Source: Oscillospiraceae bacterium (GTDB lineage Bacteria; Bacillota; Clostridia; Oscillospirales; Oscillospiraceae). From it: a stretch of 64,000 nt of DNA. Both the position numbers and the translations under genes were made by a program. Under the pieces are notes generated by a model. It was not told where the DNA came from. It was given only the letters and a program-made list of their open reading frames with translations, and did no database searches. The stretch covers positions 1 to 64,000 of the forward strand of contig CACWHX010000001.1 of NCBI GenBank assembly GCA_902760845.1. Direction: 5' to 3'. Each line of letters opens with the position of its first letter. The stretch's first letter is position 1. Shown here piece after piece: positions 43,705 to 53,206 of the stretch.

Positions 43705-44976
43705 CTACGGTTCATCCGCGCGGATCATGTCGATGATGGCCTGCGCCTTGTGGCTCCAGTCGTTTTCGCGCGCCTGCGCATCGAGCAGGGCCAGATATTC
43801 CGGGTCGTCGCGCATAGTCATGGCCTCATCAAGCTTTTGCAGAAAGCTGTCATGATCCGTACCGATCAGGACGGACGAATACTTGCGGCACTCGTTCATG
43901 TCCGTAGTGACGATGGGCTTGTGCAGCGCCATGTACTCAAACACCTTCACGGGGTTTGTGGAGCGCGTGATATCGCTGATCTGAAACGGGATCATGAGCA
44001 CGTCCGCGGCGCGGGCATAGTATTTCAGCACCTGATAGTCCCGCGGGCCGAGGAAATAGAGATCTTCCTCCATGCCGGTGAGATTTTCGTCAAACGACTC
44101 GTCGTACTTAATGCCAAATAACACAACGCTGTATTTCCCGGTCGCCGCGATCTTCTTCACAAGGTCATAATCAAACCACTTCGCGAGCGCGCCGTAATAA
44201 CATATGATCGGTTTGCCGCGGTCCAGAATCTGCTGAAACTCCGGCTCAAACCGAAAATTCGCGTCGTACGTCTGAAAAAACGCATAGTCCACGCCGTTGG
44301 AGGAGCGGGCGAGCCGCCGCGTTCCGCGCTTCGAGATCACGTCCTGCGCGAGCAGGTCCGCCGTGACGACCACGTATACATCGTCGCACGACATCACATA
44401 GTCATACTTGTCCGTGATGTTGACCGGCAGCGTTTTCGTGCCGGCGAGCTCCGGGCTGATATGGTCGATGTATTCGTAAATGAACCCAAAGCCGCCGCGC
44501 AGGTACATGCCGATATCCTGCACGGAGAGCTTCCAGTCCGTAGAATAGAGCTGGACATACCGGGGCTTCGGAATCCGCCCCAGCTCCTCCATAAGGATGC
44601 GGCTCAGGGCAAGGTTATTGAAATTGAACAACCACAGATTCTCGCTGTGCTTCTGGAGCGTCTTGACCTTGTCGGTCATCGTGGTGACCTCGTACAGTAC
44701 AAGACAGCGGTTTTTTGCCAGATTGCTGGAAATGTGCTGCGGCCTCTGAAACAGCGGAACATGGTAACCAAAGCTGCTGCGCCAAAGGACGACACGGTCA
44801 TAGTCCGCATCGAGCATCTTTTGGATCTCGCTGCGGTAAAAATCAGGGCGCAGTATGACGTCAAGACTGACTTTGTTGAAATAGTTGGCCACAATGTACG
44901 CATGCAGCTTGCGGCAGAAGCCCAGAAAGCCGTTTTTCCTGTACACGTTGACCAGTTTTGAAAGTTTCTCGTTCAT
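43705..44976 (-). CDS. Glycosyltransferase, GT-B fold
   Basis: 423 residues. The first half has VLWRSSFGYHVPLFQRPQHISS and the second half IICYYGALAKWFDYDLVKKIA, LGPRDYQVLKYYARAADVLMIPF and a donor-site region (NPVKVFEYMALHKPIVTTD) with the EX7E-like end of GT4 enzymes. No TM helix. It is the last gene of the five-gene operon, 52 bases after the mutase-like gene. Donor and acceptor unknown; assembly of the exported glycan is the likely role. Confidence 0.85.
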   Translation of the reverse strand: MNEKLSKLVNVYRKNGFLGFCRKLHAYIVANYFNKVSLDVILRPDFYRSEIQKMLDADYDRVVLWRSSFGYHVPLFQRPQHISSNLAKNRCLVLYEVTTMTDKVKTLQKHSENLWLFNFNNLALSRILMEELGRIPKPRYVQLYSTDWKLSVQDIGMYLRGGFGFIYEYIDHISPELAGTKTLPVNITDKYDYVMSCDDVYVVVTADLLAQDVISKRGTRRLARSSNGVDYAFFQTYDANFRFEPEFQQILDRGKPIICYYGALAKWFDYDLVKKIAATGKYSVVLFGIKYDESFDENLTGMEEDLYFLGPRDYQVLKYYARAADVLMIPFQISDITRSTNPVKVFEYMALHKPIVTTDMNECRKYSSVLIGTDHDSFLQKLDEAMTMRDDPEYLALLDAQARENDWSHKAQAIIDMIRADEP

Positions 44977-45028
44977 ATGACGTCCCTACAAACACACAAA
45001 AAGGAATTCCCCGGCGGCAAAAGACACC

Positions 45029-46285
45029 TCATTTCAGCTGCTTCGCCAACGCCTCCGCTTCCAGCATGCAGTCCTCCATCGAGCAATACGTCCATCCACC
45101 GTACCGCCCAATCGTGTAAATGCCGTGCGCGCGCAGTTCCGCCTTCCGCTGGCGGAGCTCCCGCTCGGTTTCCGTATTGATATGTACATAGGCGGGATCC
45201 ATGACGATCGCGTTCCACGCCTGCAGCGGGTTCGTTTCGTCAATCACGCCATGCCGCTTCAGATTTTCCAGTGTCAGCTCCAGCTGGCGCTCCACGTCAA
45301 TCTCCGCATCCCTGGGAAATCCGATCTCGATATACATACTGAGCTTGTCCGTGCCGAGAATATTGTCATAAAACCCAATCCGATAATAATTCGCATCGGT
45401 CTCCGGGACGTATATCCAGTGCTCCCGGTATTCCGACTTCTTTGCAAAGCCGAGATTCAGCACAAGAACCTTGTTATAGGAAAGTCTCCCCTCCAGCGCG
45501 GAAAGCTCCGGGTCCCGGAACATCTTCAGGAAATGGTTGAGCGGCGCGGTGTTGATCAGATATTCATATTCGCAGGTCTCTCCGCTGCTGAACGTCGCGA
45601 GCCGGCGCTCTGGATCGACCGACGCGACCGCGCAGTCCAGCAGCACGCTGTCCGGTTCCAGCGCGCGATACAGGATATTGATGAACGAGCCCGCGCCATT
45701 GCGGGGATACAGGAAGGTGCTGTTGTAGGACCGGTCCTGCTCCCGCTTCATGTTCGCAACAATCTGGGGAATGTCCGCATAGGGGAAAAAGCGGCCCATG
45801 GCATTCTGATCCAGCGTGCGCAAATCGCAGGCGTAGAGCTTCTCATTGTAGGGTCTCAAGAACTTTTCCGTGATGGATCTTCCAAATTTTCCATACAGCA
45901 TGTCCTGAAAATTTTCATACTCCGACTTTTGCTCGCGCTGAAAGAGGTCATACAGGCAGTCGATGAACTCCTGCTTTTCAAGCTGGTGGATATTCGCCTG
46001 AAACGGATAGTCGATCAACGCGCCCCGGTAGAGAATTTTGGTGCGCTTCTCCTGCACGATCACATCCGCAGGATCCACGTTGTCCAGAAACAGCTTCCGA
46101 TACTTCTCCGTCTTGAAGTGGAAGAAATGCCCGGCATAGTCCCAGACGTAATCCCCCTCACGAATGGTGCGGCAATAGCCGCCAGGCTCCCGCTCTTTCT
46201 CGACAATCCGATAATCGCACCCCAGCTGGTTTGCCATCGCAAGCCCGGAAATCCCCGCGCCGATAATGAGATATTTTGCCTTCAT
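45029..46285 (-). CDS. UDP-galactopyranose-mutase-like flavoprotein
   Basis: 418 residues. N-terminal FAD-binding IIGAGISGLAMANQLG and EKEREPGGYCRT; a DYAGHFFHFK segment and NEKLYACDLRTLD in the middle; YTIGRYGGWTYCSMEDCMLEA at the C-terminus resembles the FAD-pyrophosphate motif of amine-oxidase/Glf-like enzymes. Glf converts UDP-galactopyranose to UDP-galactofuranose. Whether this longer protein does the same, or acts on another nucleotide sugar, is not settled by sequence. The ATG with GGAG six bases upstream is used. Confidence 0.8.
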   Translation of the reverse strand: MKAKYLIIGAGISGLAMANQLGCDYRIVEKEREPGGYCRTIREGDYVWDYAGHFFHFKTEKYRKLFLDNVDPADVIVQEKRTKILYRGALIDYPFQANIHQLEKQEFIDCLYDLFQREQKSEYENFQDMLYGKFGRSITEKFLRPYNEKLYACDLRTLDQNAMGRFFPYADIPQIVANMKREQDRSYNSTFLYPRNGAGSFINILYRALEPDSVLLDCAVASVDPERRLATFSSGETCEYEYLINTAPLNHFLKMFRDPELSALEGRLSYNKVLVLNLGFAKKSEYREHWIYVPETDANYYRIGFYDNILGTDKLSMYIEIGFPRDAEIDVERQLELTLENLKRHGVIDETNPLQAWNAIVMDPAYVHINTETERELRQRKAELRAHGIYTIGRYGGWTYCSMEDCMLEAEALAKQLK

Positions 46286-46304
46286 CTTTAACTCCATCAA
46301 AAAA

Positions 46305-48875
46305 TTATCGTATCTTCTGTATCGCCTTTTTTATTAAGCCATCATATTGCACAAGCTTTCCCTGCGTCAGGCGATGCAGCCTCTTCATTCTAGTGGCGAT
46401 CTCGGGCTGTTCGTAAACTTCGGGATACTGCCTCAGCTTTTGCTCAAACGCCCAATACTCTTCCCCGGAATGCAGGTAATTGATCAAAATTGTGTAGTGC
46501 GCAATCAGCATCGGGTTGATGATTTTGTTTAAGACATACCATCTTTTCCCTTTCGACATTGGATACTGATCGTATATCCTAATGATATTCAGCAGAACGG
46601 TCTCATGCTGCTTAAAGTTCCGGCGGTAGGCTTCCTCACTGATAGACTGACCGGATCTTCCAATATAATACCGATAAATATCCAGCGGGAAATAAATGAT
46701 CGTATTTGCTTTCAGAATCGAATAGACATCGAACTCCATATCGATATAAAAGCACTTCTCCGTCAGCGTAAACTGCGTATCCCGGAGCATTTTTGTCTTG
46801 AAATTGCCCGTTGCAAGAATCGGCCCCCAGTTCCAGAAGCCATACACATTATAGCACAAATCATCGAATTGGTACTCCTGACCCGGTACCATAAACATAT
46901 AATTCGTTCTCAACAAGAGGAGGTTGGAAACCGCAATATCTTCAGAATAATCTGTAATCACGATGTCCGCATCCGTCTGTCCCAGCCGGTCAATTAGCTT
47001 CGCAAGATCACGCGAATTGACCCAATCGTCTCCATCCATAACACGAACATACTTTCCACGGGCAACTTTCAAGCCGGCATTGATCGTAGAACCATGCCCG
47101 CCATTCTCCTTATCGATGACAACAATGATATCGTCCCCATACTTTTCGCGCAAACGTCCCGCGACCTCAACTGTGCGATCCTTTGAACCGTCATTCACAA
47201 TAATGATTTCGATTTTACCCGCGTTCTCATGATCCAGAAGGGTAGAAACACCATGCTCCAGATACAGCGCAACATTATACGCTGGCACAATCACGCTCAG
47301 CACCTTATCCAGCTGGCGCTCAAACTCCGGCGCCGTTTCCACAAGCGCTGTCGTGCGGATCAGGTCGATCTCCCTTTGGATCGTCTGGTTGAAATTGCAC
47401 TTTTCATACACCTTATCATGACACTTTCGGCTAAGTTCAGAGAATTTCTTTGGGTCCTGGCACAGCGACTCGATTCGATCGGCATATGCCACATAATTTT
47501 CCGTTTCGCAAAGCAGTCCGTCCTCCTCACCCGAAGGAAGAAATTCCGCAATCGCTTCGTTTTCAGAACTTACGATCACAAGCCCTGACATTGCGGCCTC
47601 GCACATAGACACGCCCTGTGCGTCATATCGCGTCGCAAACAGTCCAATTCCGCTTTGCTTATGCGCGCGTGCAATTTCACTGTGCGTCATAAAATGTCGG
47701 TGCAAGTGAACATTGGAAAACTGGCGGACTGGAGCAATCAAGTTATCATAGCACAGGCCGGTACCATAAATGTGAAACTCCAACTGGTCAAATATTTCTC
47801 GGCGGCTAAGCTCCAAAATCGTCCGCACATTGACATCCATCGCATATTTGTTGATATTTTCAAACCGTCGTAGAATAAAAATCTTAAATCTCTGCTCCGC
47901 AGGTTTTTCTTCGAATGAAAAGTTTTTCTCATCAACAAAGTTTGGAATCACCGTGAAATTTTTGAAATGAATCCGGATTAACTCTTCGCTCCGCTTTTTG
48001 ATCCACTCCGAGACAAAGATCCAGTGCACGTTAGGATTGTCATTATATCGCTTGATCAAAATATCGTTTGCACGAAATTTTGTAATTTGCGCCTCCGTCA
48101 GCTTCGATTTTGGCACAAAATACGGGTCTGTCATTTCAGACCAATCCCAGTAAAGCGTCTCTGGTCCGTGGACCCAAAAAAACAGACGGGTTTGCTTGAG
48201 ATCGACCGCATCCAGAATTTTGGCATATTCCGCATCAAAGAAGTGCAGCAGAATGGTTGAGTATTTTTTCCTCTGAAGCAAATTCCGCAGCATCAGCATT
48301 GACATCCGATGAACCTGCACACCCTCGAAGGAATAGTTGCAGTTATTGGTCTCTGTATAGGCGCATACGAGGTCAAACTTCACGCCCGCATCCTGATATG
48401 CCTTTGCCCGGGAATGGACAAAGGCCCCAAAATATTTGTTTTCCTCCGTTGGATAACTCGGAGCAATGATCAAAATCTCACTCTTGTTTTCCAGGAGTGC
48501 GGAATAAGGCTCCGCTGGCTTGTCGGAAAACGCGATATCCAAGGTGCGTATGACTGTTTCAGAATGCGCGGGGATCTTGATGGAAAAAATAAACCGCTCG
48601 GATGGAATGGGGAGAATCGCCGAAGAGTTAAAAGAAATCTCGGATAAAATCGTTCTTTTCAAATTCAGCAGTTGAAATGTGACGGCATCTCCCTGCGTCG
48701 TCGTGCCCTCTATTCTAATCTGGATGGTTTCCACACCTTTTTTTTCAAAGAGCTGTGGAATGGCAAAAAAACCATGCCTGTCACTCGGATTTTTCAAATG
48801 GAGAGCGCCATGCTTGTGACGTGCAGAAATCGCTTGATTCTTTACCTTAAACCACTGTCGATTGATATAGTCCAT
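46305..48875 (-). CDS. Bifunctional glycosyltransferase: beta-domain, GT4, GT2
   Basis: 856 residues in three parts. About 1-115 is a beta-rich domain with no recognised catalysis. About 125-505 is a GT4 (GT-B) transferase: IIAPSYPTEENKYFGAFVHSRAKAY region, FFWVHGPET, VIPNFVDEKNF and GVSMCEAAMSGLVIVSSENEA. About 518-856 is a GT2 (GT-A) transferase: LSVIVPAYNVALYLE, VNDGSKDRT, and the DxD motif DGDDW. Such fusions add two sugars processively or alternately. AAGGGGAG precedes the ATG. Lower GC than neighbours suggests horizontal transfer. Confidence 0.88.
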   Translation of the reverse strand: MDYINRQWFKVKNQAISARHKHGALHLKNPSDRHGFFAIPQLFEKKGVETIQIRIEGTTTQGDAVTFQLLNLKRTILSEISFNSSAILPIPSERFIFSIKIPAHSETVIRTLDIAFSDKPAEPYSALLENKSEILIIAPSYPTEENKYFGAFVHSRAKAYQDAGVKFDLVCAYTETNNCNYSFEGVQVHRMSMLMLRNLLQRKKYSTILLHFFDAEYAKILDAVDLKQTRLFFWVHGPETLYWDWSEMTDPYFVPKSKLTEAQITKFRANDILIKRYNDNPNVHWIFVSEWIKKRSEELIRIHFKNFTVIPNFVDEKNFSFEEKPAEQRFKIFILRRFENINKYAMDVNVRTILELSRREIFDQLEFHIYGTGLCYDNLIAPVRQFSNVHLHRHFMTHSEIARAHKQSGIGLFATRYDAQGVSMCEAAMSGLVIVSSENEAIAEFLPSGEEDGLLCETENYVAYADRIESLCQDPKKFSELSRKCHDKVYEKCNFNQTIQREIDLIRTTALVETAPEFERQLDKVLSVIVPAYNVALYLEHGVSTLLDHENAGKIEIIIVNDGSKDRTVEVAGRLREKYGDDIIVVIDKENGGHGSTINAGLKVARGKYVRVMDGDDWVNSRDLAKLIDRLGQTDADIVITDYSEDIAVSNLLLLRTNYMFMVPGQEYQFDDLCYNVYGFWNWGPILATGNFKTKMLRDTQFTLTEKCFYIDMEFDVYSILKANTIIYFPLDIYRYYIGRSGQSISEEAYRRNFKQHETVLLNIIRIYDQYPMSKGKRWYVLNKIINPMLIAHYTILINYLHSGEEYWAFEQKLRQYPEVYEQPEIATRMKRLHRLTQGKLVQYDGLIKKAIQKIR

Positions 48876-48902
48876 TCTCTGAACTCCCCTTTTTCGAATT
48901 GT

Positions 48903-49664
48903 TTATATGCCAACCATTTTGAGATATTGATCACAAATCTCCTTAGACGTTCCAATTCCCTGCACCACTCCATGATCCAGCCAGATCACGCGGTCACAGA
49001 GCTTTTTGATCGAATCTGTTGAATGCGACACGTACAGCACTGTGGTGCCGCCGTTTATCATGCTGAGCATTTTCTCCTCGCTTTTGGCCTGAAAGGCGAT
49101 GTCGCCGACGGATAGGATTTCGTCCACGATCAGAATCTCCGGCTCTACGACCGTTGCCACGGAGAACGCCAGCCGCGCCACCATACCGGAGGAGAAGTTC
49201 CGCACCGGCACCTCCAGGAAGTCCTGCAGCTCGGAAAACGCCACGATCTCGTCAAATTTGCTCTCGATAAACTTTTTGGAGTAACCCATGACCGCGCCGT
49301 TCAGAAAGACGTTCTCCCGCGCGGTCAGGTCCATGTCAAACCCTGCGCCCAGCTCGATCATGGGGCAGATGTTTCCGTACGCCTCCACCTTGCCCCTGGT
49401 CGGCTTCAGCACGCCGGCCACAATTTTCAGCATGGTGGATTTGCCCGCGCCGTTGGAGCCGATCAGCCCCACGACCTCGCCGCGGCCGATCTCAAAGCTG
49501 ACGTCCTGCAGCGCCCAAAAATCATTGTTCGGTTTTTCTTTTCTCTGTTTTCTCTTTTTGGGGTCCAGCAGCTCCACGAATCCCTGCTTCAGCGAAAACC
49601 CCTTTTCAATGCCGAGATTGAACATCATGGAGACGTTCTCGGCCCTTACCATCACATTGTCCAT
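48903..49664 (-). CDS. Wzt/TagH-type polysaccharide ABC exporter ATPase
   Basis: 253 residues. Walker A GSNGAGKST near residue 73, MIELGAGFD (the Wzt/TagH subfamily motif), signature RNFSSGMVARLAFS, Walker B ILIVDEILSVGD. It lacks the C-terminal glycan-binding domain of Wzt proteins that recognise a terminal cap. It pairs with the permease 11 bases upstream to export a lipid-linked glycan. Confidence 0.92.
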   Translation of the reverse strand: MDNVMVRAENVSMMFNLGIEKGFSLKQGFVELLDPKKRKQRKEKPNNDFWALQDVSFEIGRGEVVGLIGSNGAGKSTMLKIVAGVLKPTRGKVEAYGNICPMIELGAGFDMDLTARENVFLNGAVMGYSKKFIESKFDEIVAFSELQDFLEVPVRNFSSGMVARLAFSVATVVEPEILIVDEILSVGDIAFQAKSEEKMLSMINGGTTVLYVSHSTDSIKKLCDRVIWLDHGVVQGIGTSKEICDQYLKMVGI

Positions 49665-49675
49665 ACGGGAGACCT

Positions 49676-50470
49676 CTAGATGTAATAAATAAATTTATCC
49701 TGATTTCTGCGGAACACCGCCGTCCCCAGCAGAAGGACCAGCACGCTGGACAACGCGCACGCCCCAAAGCTCTCCGCCGAAGGCGTCATATTATACAGGA
49801 TAATCATACGTCCGAAGTTGATATACTGGTACATGGGGTTGAACTTCATGGCCACCTGCATCACTTCGTTCTGAATGATCGCCAGGTCGTACATGATCGG
49901 CGTCAGATAGGTCCAGAGCGTGATTACAATGCCGTAAATGTAGAACATGTCGCGCATAAAAACGGCGATTGTGGAGAGCAGAAAGCCCATGCCCAGCGTA
50001 AACAGAAAGAGACACAAATAGGAATACGGCAGCAGCAGATGGTGCCAGTTGACGCCGGTTCCGGTCAGCAGCAGGACCGCATACAGGGGAATCAGCGTCA
50101 GCAAAAAATTGATCCCGACAAAGAGGCATTTCGACAGCGGGAAAATATACTTGGGGATATAGACCTTGTTAATCAGGCTGAAGTTCGCCACCACGCTGCT
50201 CATCGCCAGGTTCGACGCTTCGCTGAAGTAATTGAAATACGTCAGCCCTGTCATCAGGTACGCCAGAAAGCTCACGCCCGGCTGCGTGAAGCGAAAGATA
50301 TTGGAGAACACAAGCGCCATGACCCCGGTCGTCAAAAGCGGGTACAGCAGGCTCCACGCGACGCCGAGAATGCTGCGCTTGTATTTTACCTTGAAATCAC
50401 GGGAAACTAACTGGTCAAGCAGATATCCGTACTTTTTGAGAGAATAACGGATGTTGCGAACGAATTGCAT
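49676..50470 (-). CDS. Wzm/TagG-type polysaccharide ABC exporter permease
   Basis: 264 residues, six hydrophobic helices of the ABC-2 type. LLDQLVSRDFKVKYKRSILGVAWSLLYPL is the cytoplasmic gate region near the N-terminus, here only cited as the RDFKVKYKRSILG motif, and FNPMYQYINFGRMIIL is the typical C-terminal signature. The ATG five bases after GGAGG is used. First gene of the operon that continues to 43705. Confidence 0.92.
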   Translation of the reverse strand: MQFVRNIRYSLKKYGYLLDQLVSRDFKVKYKRSILGVAWSLLYPLLTTGVMALVFSNIFRFTQPGVSFLAYLMTGLTYFNYFSEASNLAMSSVVANFSLINKVYIPKYIFPLSKCLFVGINFLLTLIPLYAVLLLTGTGVNWHHLLLPYSYLCLFLFTLGMGFLLSTIAVFMRDMFYIYGIVITLWTYLTPIMYDLAIIQNEVMQVAMKFNPMYQYINFGRMIILYNMTPSAESFGACALSSVLVLLLGTAVFRRNQDKFIYYI

Positions 50471-50540
50471 GACGGCCTCCAACAGACGAGCGTTTGATCC
50501 CAAACGCAGGAAATCAGCCTATACAGTGGCAGTTTTATCA

Positions 50541-50570
50541 TTATACCATAGGCCATACCGCAAATTCAAC
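50541..50570 (-). promoter_or_regulatory. Promoter of the polysaccharide operon
   Basis: Minus-strand TTGAAT (50570-50565), 18-base spacer, perfect TATAAT (50546-50541), about 70 bases before the permease ATG. Confidence 0.8.
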
Positions 50571-50726
50571 CGACAATAGAAAAAAACATGCTTAAACATG
50601 CTTAATTCGGATGAAAGCGCGTTTTTTGATCCATTCTATTCGGATTCTAACCAGTTTCAGGCGCTTTCCTCCCGGAATTTCGATTCCGATCCGAACCGGC
50701 GGGCACGCGGCCCCGCGGCAGCAGAA

Positions 50727-50757
50727 AACTCCACCGTCCGGAGAGCGGTGGAGCTTT
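50727..50757 (-). terminator. Terminator of the CoA-transferase gene
   Basis: An 8-bp stem CTCCACCG/CGGTGGAG (50729-50736 with 50746-50753) with a 9-nt loop; on the minus strand TTTTC follows. Confidence 0.6.
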
Positions 50758-50767
50758 CTGCGCGCGA

Positions 50768-52075
50768 TTAGACCAGCATGCCGCGCTTTTTTGCCTCAAA
50801 CGTCAGCTCGTCGCGGAAATCCGGGTGCGCGATGGCAATCAGCTGCCTGGCGCGGGACGAAAGCGTCTCGCCGCGCAGATGCGCGATGCCGTACTCCGTC
50901 ACGATATAGTCCACGTCGTTCTTGCTCGTCGTGACGATGGCGCCGGGCGCGAGGGTGTTCTTGATCTTGCTGATCGTGCCGCCCTTGGCCGTGGACGCGA
51001 AGGCGATGAAGCTCTTGCCGCCCTTTGACTGGCACGCGCCGCGGACATAATCCACCTGCCCGCCGGAGCCGGACATGTGCTTTGTGCCGACAGATTCCGC
51101 ACAGACCTGGCCGAAGAGATCGACCTCCAGCGCGGCGTTGATGGAAATCATATTGTCGTTCTGGCAGATGACGTTCGGATCGTTCACGTAATCGACCGGC
51201 AAAATCTCGAACGCGGGATTGTCGTCGATATAGTCATAGATGCGCTGGGAGCCGTAGGCGAACGTCGTGACGGTCTTGCCGCGATGAATCTGCTTTTTGC
51301 TGTTGTTCACAGCGCCGCACTCCAGCAGCTCCACCATGGAGTCCGTGAACATCTCCGTATGGATGCCGAGATCGTGCTTGGTCTTCAGCGCCATGCCCGT
51401 CGCGTCCGGAATCGCGCCGATGCCGAGCTGGATGCACGCGCCGTCCGGAATCTGCTCCGCGATGAGGCCGCCGATGATCCGGCTGGTCTCGTCGATCACG
51501 ACCGGGGGCAGCACGGGCATATCATGGGTATTCTCCACAATGGCGTCCACCTGCGAGACATGCAGCTGCGTGCCGCAGAGACAGCGCGGCTGCTTCTCGT
51601 TTACCTCCACGAAAATGCGCTTTGCCTTCGCGATCATCGCCTCGGAATAGGACGACGTCGTGGCGAGGCTGAAATAGCCGTGGCTGTCCATCGGCGAGAC
51701 GGCGACACAGTATGCGTCATAGTCGTACATCCGGCGGATCACGCCGGGAAAATCGCGGTAGTAGCCGGGGACCAGATCGGCGTAGCCGCCGTTGACGGCC
51801 TTGCGCGCGCCGCCGCTGGAAAACCACGACACCCCGCTCATCTTTCCGAACAGCGAATTGTCCGCATAAAAATCAAAGGGATAGGCGTCCAGCATCGTAT
51901 GGACCTTCACGTCGCGGATATCCGTCGCGCGGATGCGCTCGGCCACGGCCTTCATGATCGCCTCCGTCTGCGTCGGCGCGGCGTCCATGCCGAACACCCA
52001 GCCGGACTCGACCTGCTGCGCCACCTGCTCCGGCGTTTTCAGCTTTTCCCGGTACATCGCGTTATGATCTGCCAT
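50768..52075 (-). CDS. Acetyl-CoA hydrolase/CoA-transferase family protein
   Basis: 435 residues, the size of 4-hydroxybutyrate and butyryl-CoA:acetate CoA-transferases. The catalytic Glu region is LGIHTEMFTDS near residue 240; IQLGIGAIPDA precedes it; GSGGQVDYVRGA and the late glycine-rich segment match the family. It moves CoA between acyl-CoA and acetate or another short acid; the exact pair cannot be read. AAGGAG lies upstream of the ATG. Single gene with its own terminator. Confidence 0.88.
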   Translation of the reverse strand: MADHNAMYREKLKTPEQVAQQVESGWVFGMDAAPTQTEAIMKAVAERIRATDIRDVKVHTMLDAYPFDFYADNSLFGKMSGVSWFSSGGARKAVNGGYADLVPGYYRDFPGVIRRMYDYDAYCVAVSPMDSHGYFSLATTSSYSEAMIAKAKRIFVEVNEKQPRCLCGTQLHVSQVDAIVENTHDMPVLPPVVIDETSRIIGGLIAEQIPDGACIQLGIGAIPDATGMALKTKHDLGIHTEMFTDSMVELLECGAVNNSKKQIHRGKTVTTFAYGSQRIYDYIDDNPAFEILPVDYVNDPNVICQNDNMISINAALEVDLFGQVCAESVGTKHMSGSGGQVDYVRGACQSKGGKSFIAFASTAKGGTISKIKNTLAPGAIVTTSKNDVDYIVTEYGIAHLRGETLSSRARQLIAIAHPDFRDELTFEAKKRGMLV

Positions 52076-52148
52076 TTTTCATGTATCTCCTTCGCTGCAG
52101 AATATAGACGATTTTATTATACAGGGTTTTGTTTCGTAATTCAACCAT

Positions 52149-53084
52149 TTATGTATGTTTTTTCTGCTGCGCGGTGGTGTTGCGCTCCCAGAACACGCCG
52201 TCGGTGTAGCCCTGGATCGTCCGGTCGGTTTCCGCGCGCTCCAGGCGCAGCTCCGCCCAGACGCAGTACTGCGGGTTTTGCTCGACGCTGAGAAAGCGCC
52301 GCCCCAGCTTCTTCGCCGTGACCGCCGTCGAGCCGGAGCCGGCAAAGGGATCGAGCACGACGCCGCCGGGCGCGGAGCTCGCCAGAATGAGCTTTGCCAG
52401 CAGCTTTTCCGGCTTTTGCGTCGGGTGGGCGGTGTTCTCCGCCATCGACCAGTACGGCACGGAGATATCGTCCCAGAAGTTGGACGGGCAGGTGTTGCGA
52501 AACGCGCCCGACGCCGTCTCCTCCCAATCCCGCGGCGCGCCGTCCGCGCGGTAGGGCGCGATGACGCGGCGGCGCTGCATCACGTTCTCGATGTAAAACG
52601 AATAGTCCCGCGCGCAGGTGGCGAACCAAATGTCCTCCATCGCGTTTTTCCAGTTGTTCTTCGCGCCGCGCCCCTTCTCCCGCTGCCAGGTGATGCGGTT
52701 GCGCACGTAAAAATGCCGGGAGAGCGCCATCCCCACGATGGGGCTGGTCTGCCAGTCGCAGCAGACATAGAGGCTCGCGTTCGGCTTCAGCAGCGGCTTC
52801 ACGGCGGTGATCCAGCGCTCGGTGTAGGCGGCGTAGTCGGCGTCCGACATGCGCGCGAAGGCATTTCCGTGGAAATCCTTGCTGAGATTGTACGGCGGAT
52901 CGGCGATGAGCAGGTCCGCGCACTGCGCGGGCAGCAGCGGCAGCACCTCGAAGCTGTCGCCCAGGATGGTCCTGTCCAGCACCTCGTCGAGCGCCGCGGG
53001 CCGTGTCACCGTCACGCACCGCGCGAGATAGTCCGCGCCCTCCGCAAGCGGGAGGTCGATCGTCTTGTTTCGCTTTGATTTCAT
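52149..53084 (-). CDS. Orphan DNA adenine methyltransferase (beta class)
   Basis: 311 residues. Motif IV LLIADPPYNLS comes before motif I LDPFAGSGSTAVTAK, the order of beta-class N6-adenine or N4-cytosine methylases. DPPY fits adenine-N6. HPTQKPEKLL is the typical segment before motif I. No restriction endonuclease gene is adjacent, so it is an orphan methylase or serves regulation or defence against a foreign nuclease. GGAG precedes the ATG. Confidence 0.9.
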   Translation of the reverse strand: MKSKRNKTIDLPLAEGADYLARCVTVTRPAALDEVLDRTILGDSFEVLPLLPAQCADLLIADPPYNLSKDFHGNAFARMSDADYAAYTERWITAVKPLLKPNASLYVCCDWQTSPIVGMALSRHFYVRNRITWQREKGRGAKNNWKNAMEDIWFATCARDYSFYIENVMQRRRVIAPYRADGAPRDWEETASGAFRNTCPSNFWDDISVPYWSMAENTAHPTQKPEKLLAKLILASSAPGGVVLDPFAGSGSTAVTAKKLGRRFLSVEQNPQYCVWAELRLERAETDRTIQGYTDGVFWERNTTAQQKKHT

Positions 53085-53113
53085 GGCGTTCTCCTGTATT
53101 CGTTGCTATCATT

Positions 53114-53142
53114 TCTATAGCATCGCGGCCGCCGCTTGTCAA
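53114..53142 (-). promoter_or_regulatory. Promoter of the methyltransferase gene
   Basis: Minus-strand TTGACA (53142-53137), 17-base spacer, TATAGA (53119-53114), directly after the terminator of the spoVAC unit. Confidence 0.75.
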
Positions 53143-53145
53143 GAC

Positions 53146-53177
53146 AAAAAGGCACCGAGATTTGCTCGGCGCCTTTC
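53146..53177 (-). terminator. Terminator of the spoVAC unit
   Basis: A 9-bp stem (53151-53159 with 53165-53173, one G-U pair) with a 5-nt loop; TTTTTG follows on the minus strand. Confidence 0.75.
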
Positions 53178-53206
53178 TTTTCGTGCTTGTGTAGAGCCTG
53201 TTTTTT

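Noticed and set aside
43552-44121. Plus-strand 189-residue frame in the 3' part of the polysaccharide operon
   Set aside because: Lies opposite a well-supported glycosyltransferase and its terminator; no ribosome-binding site.
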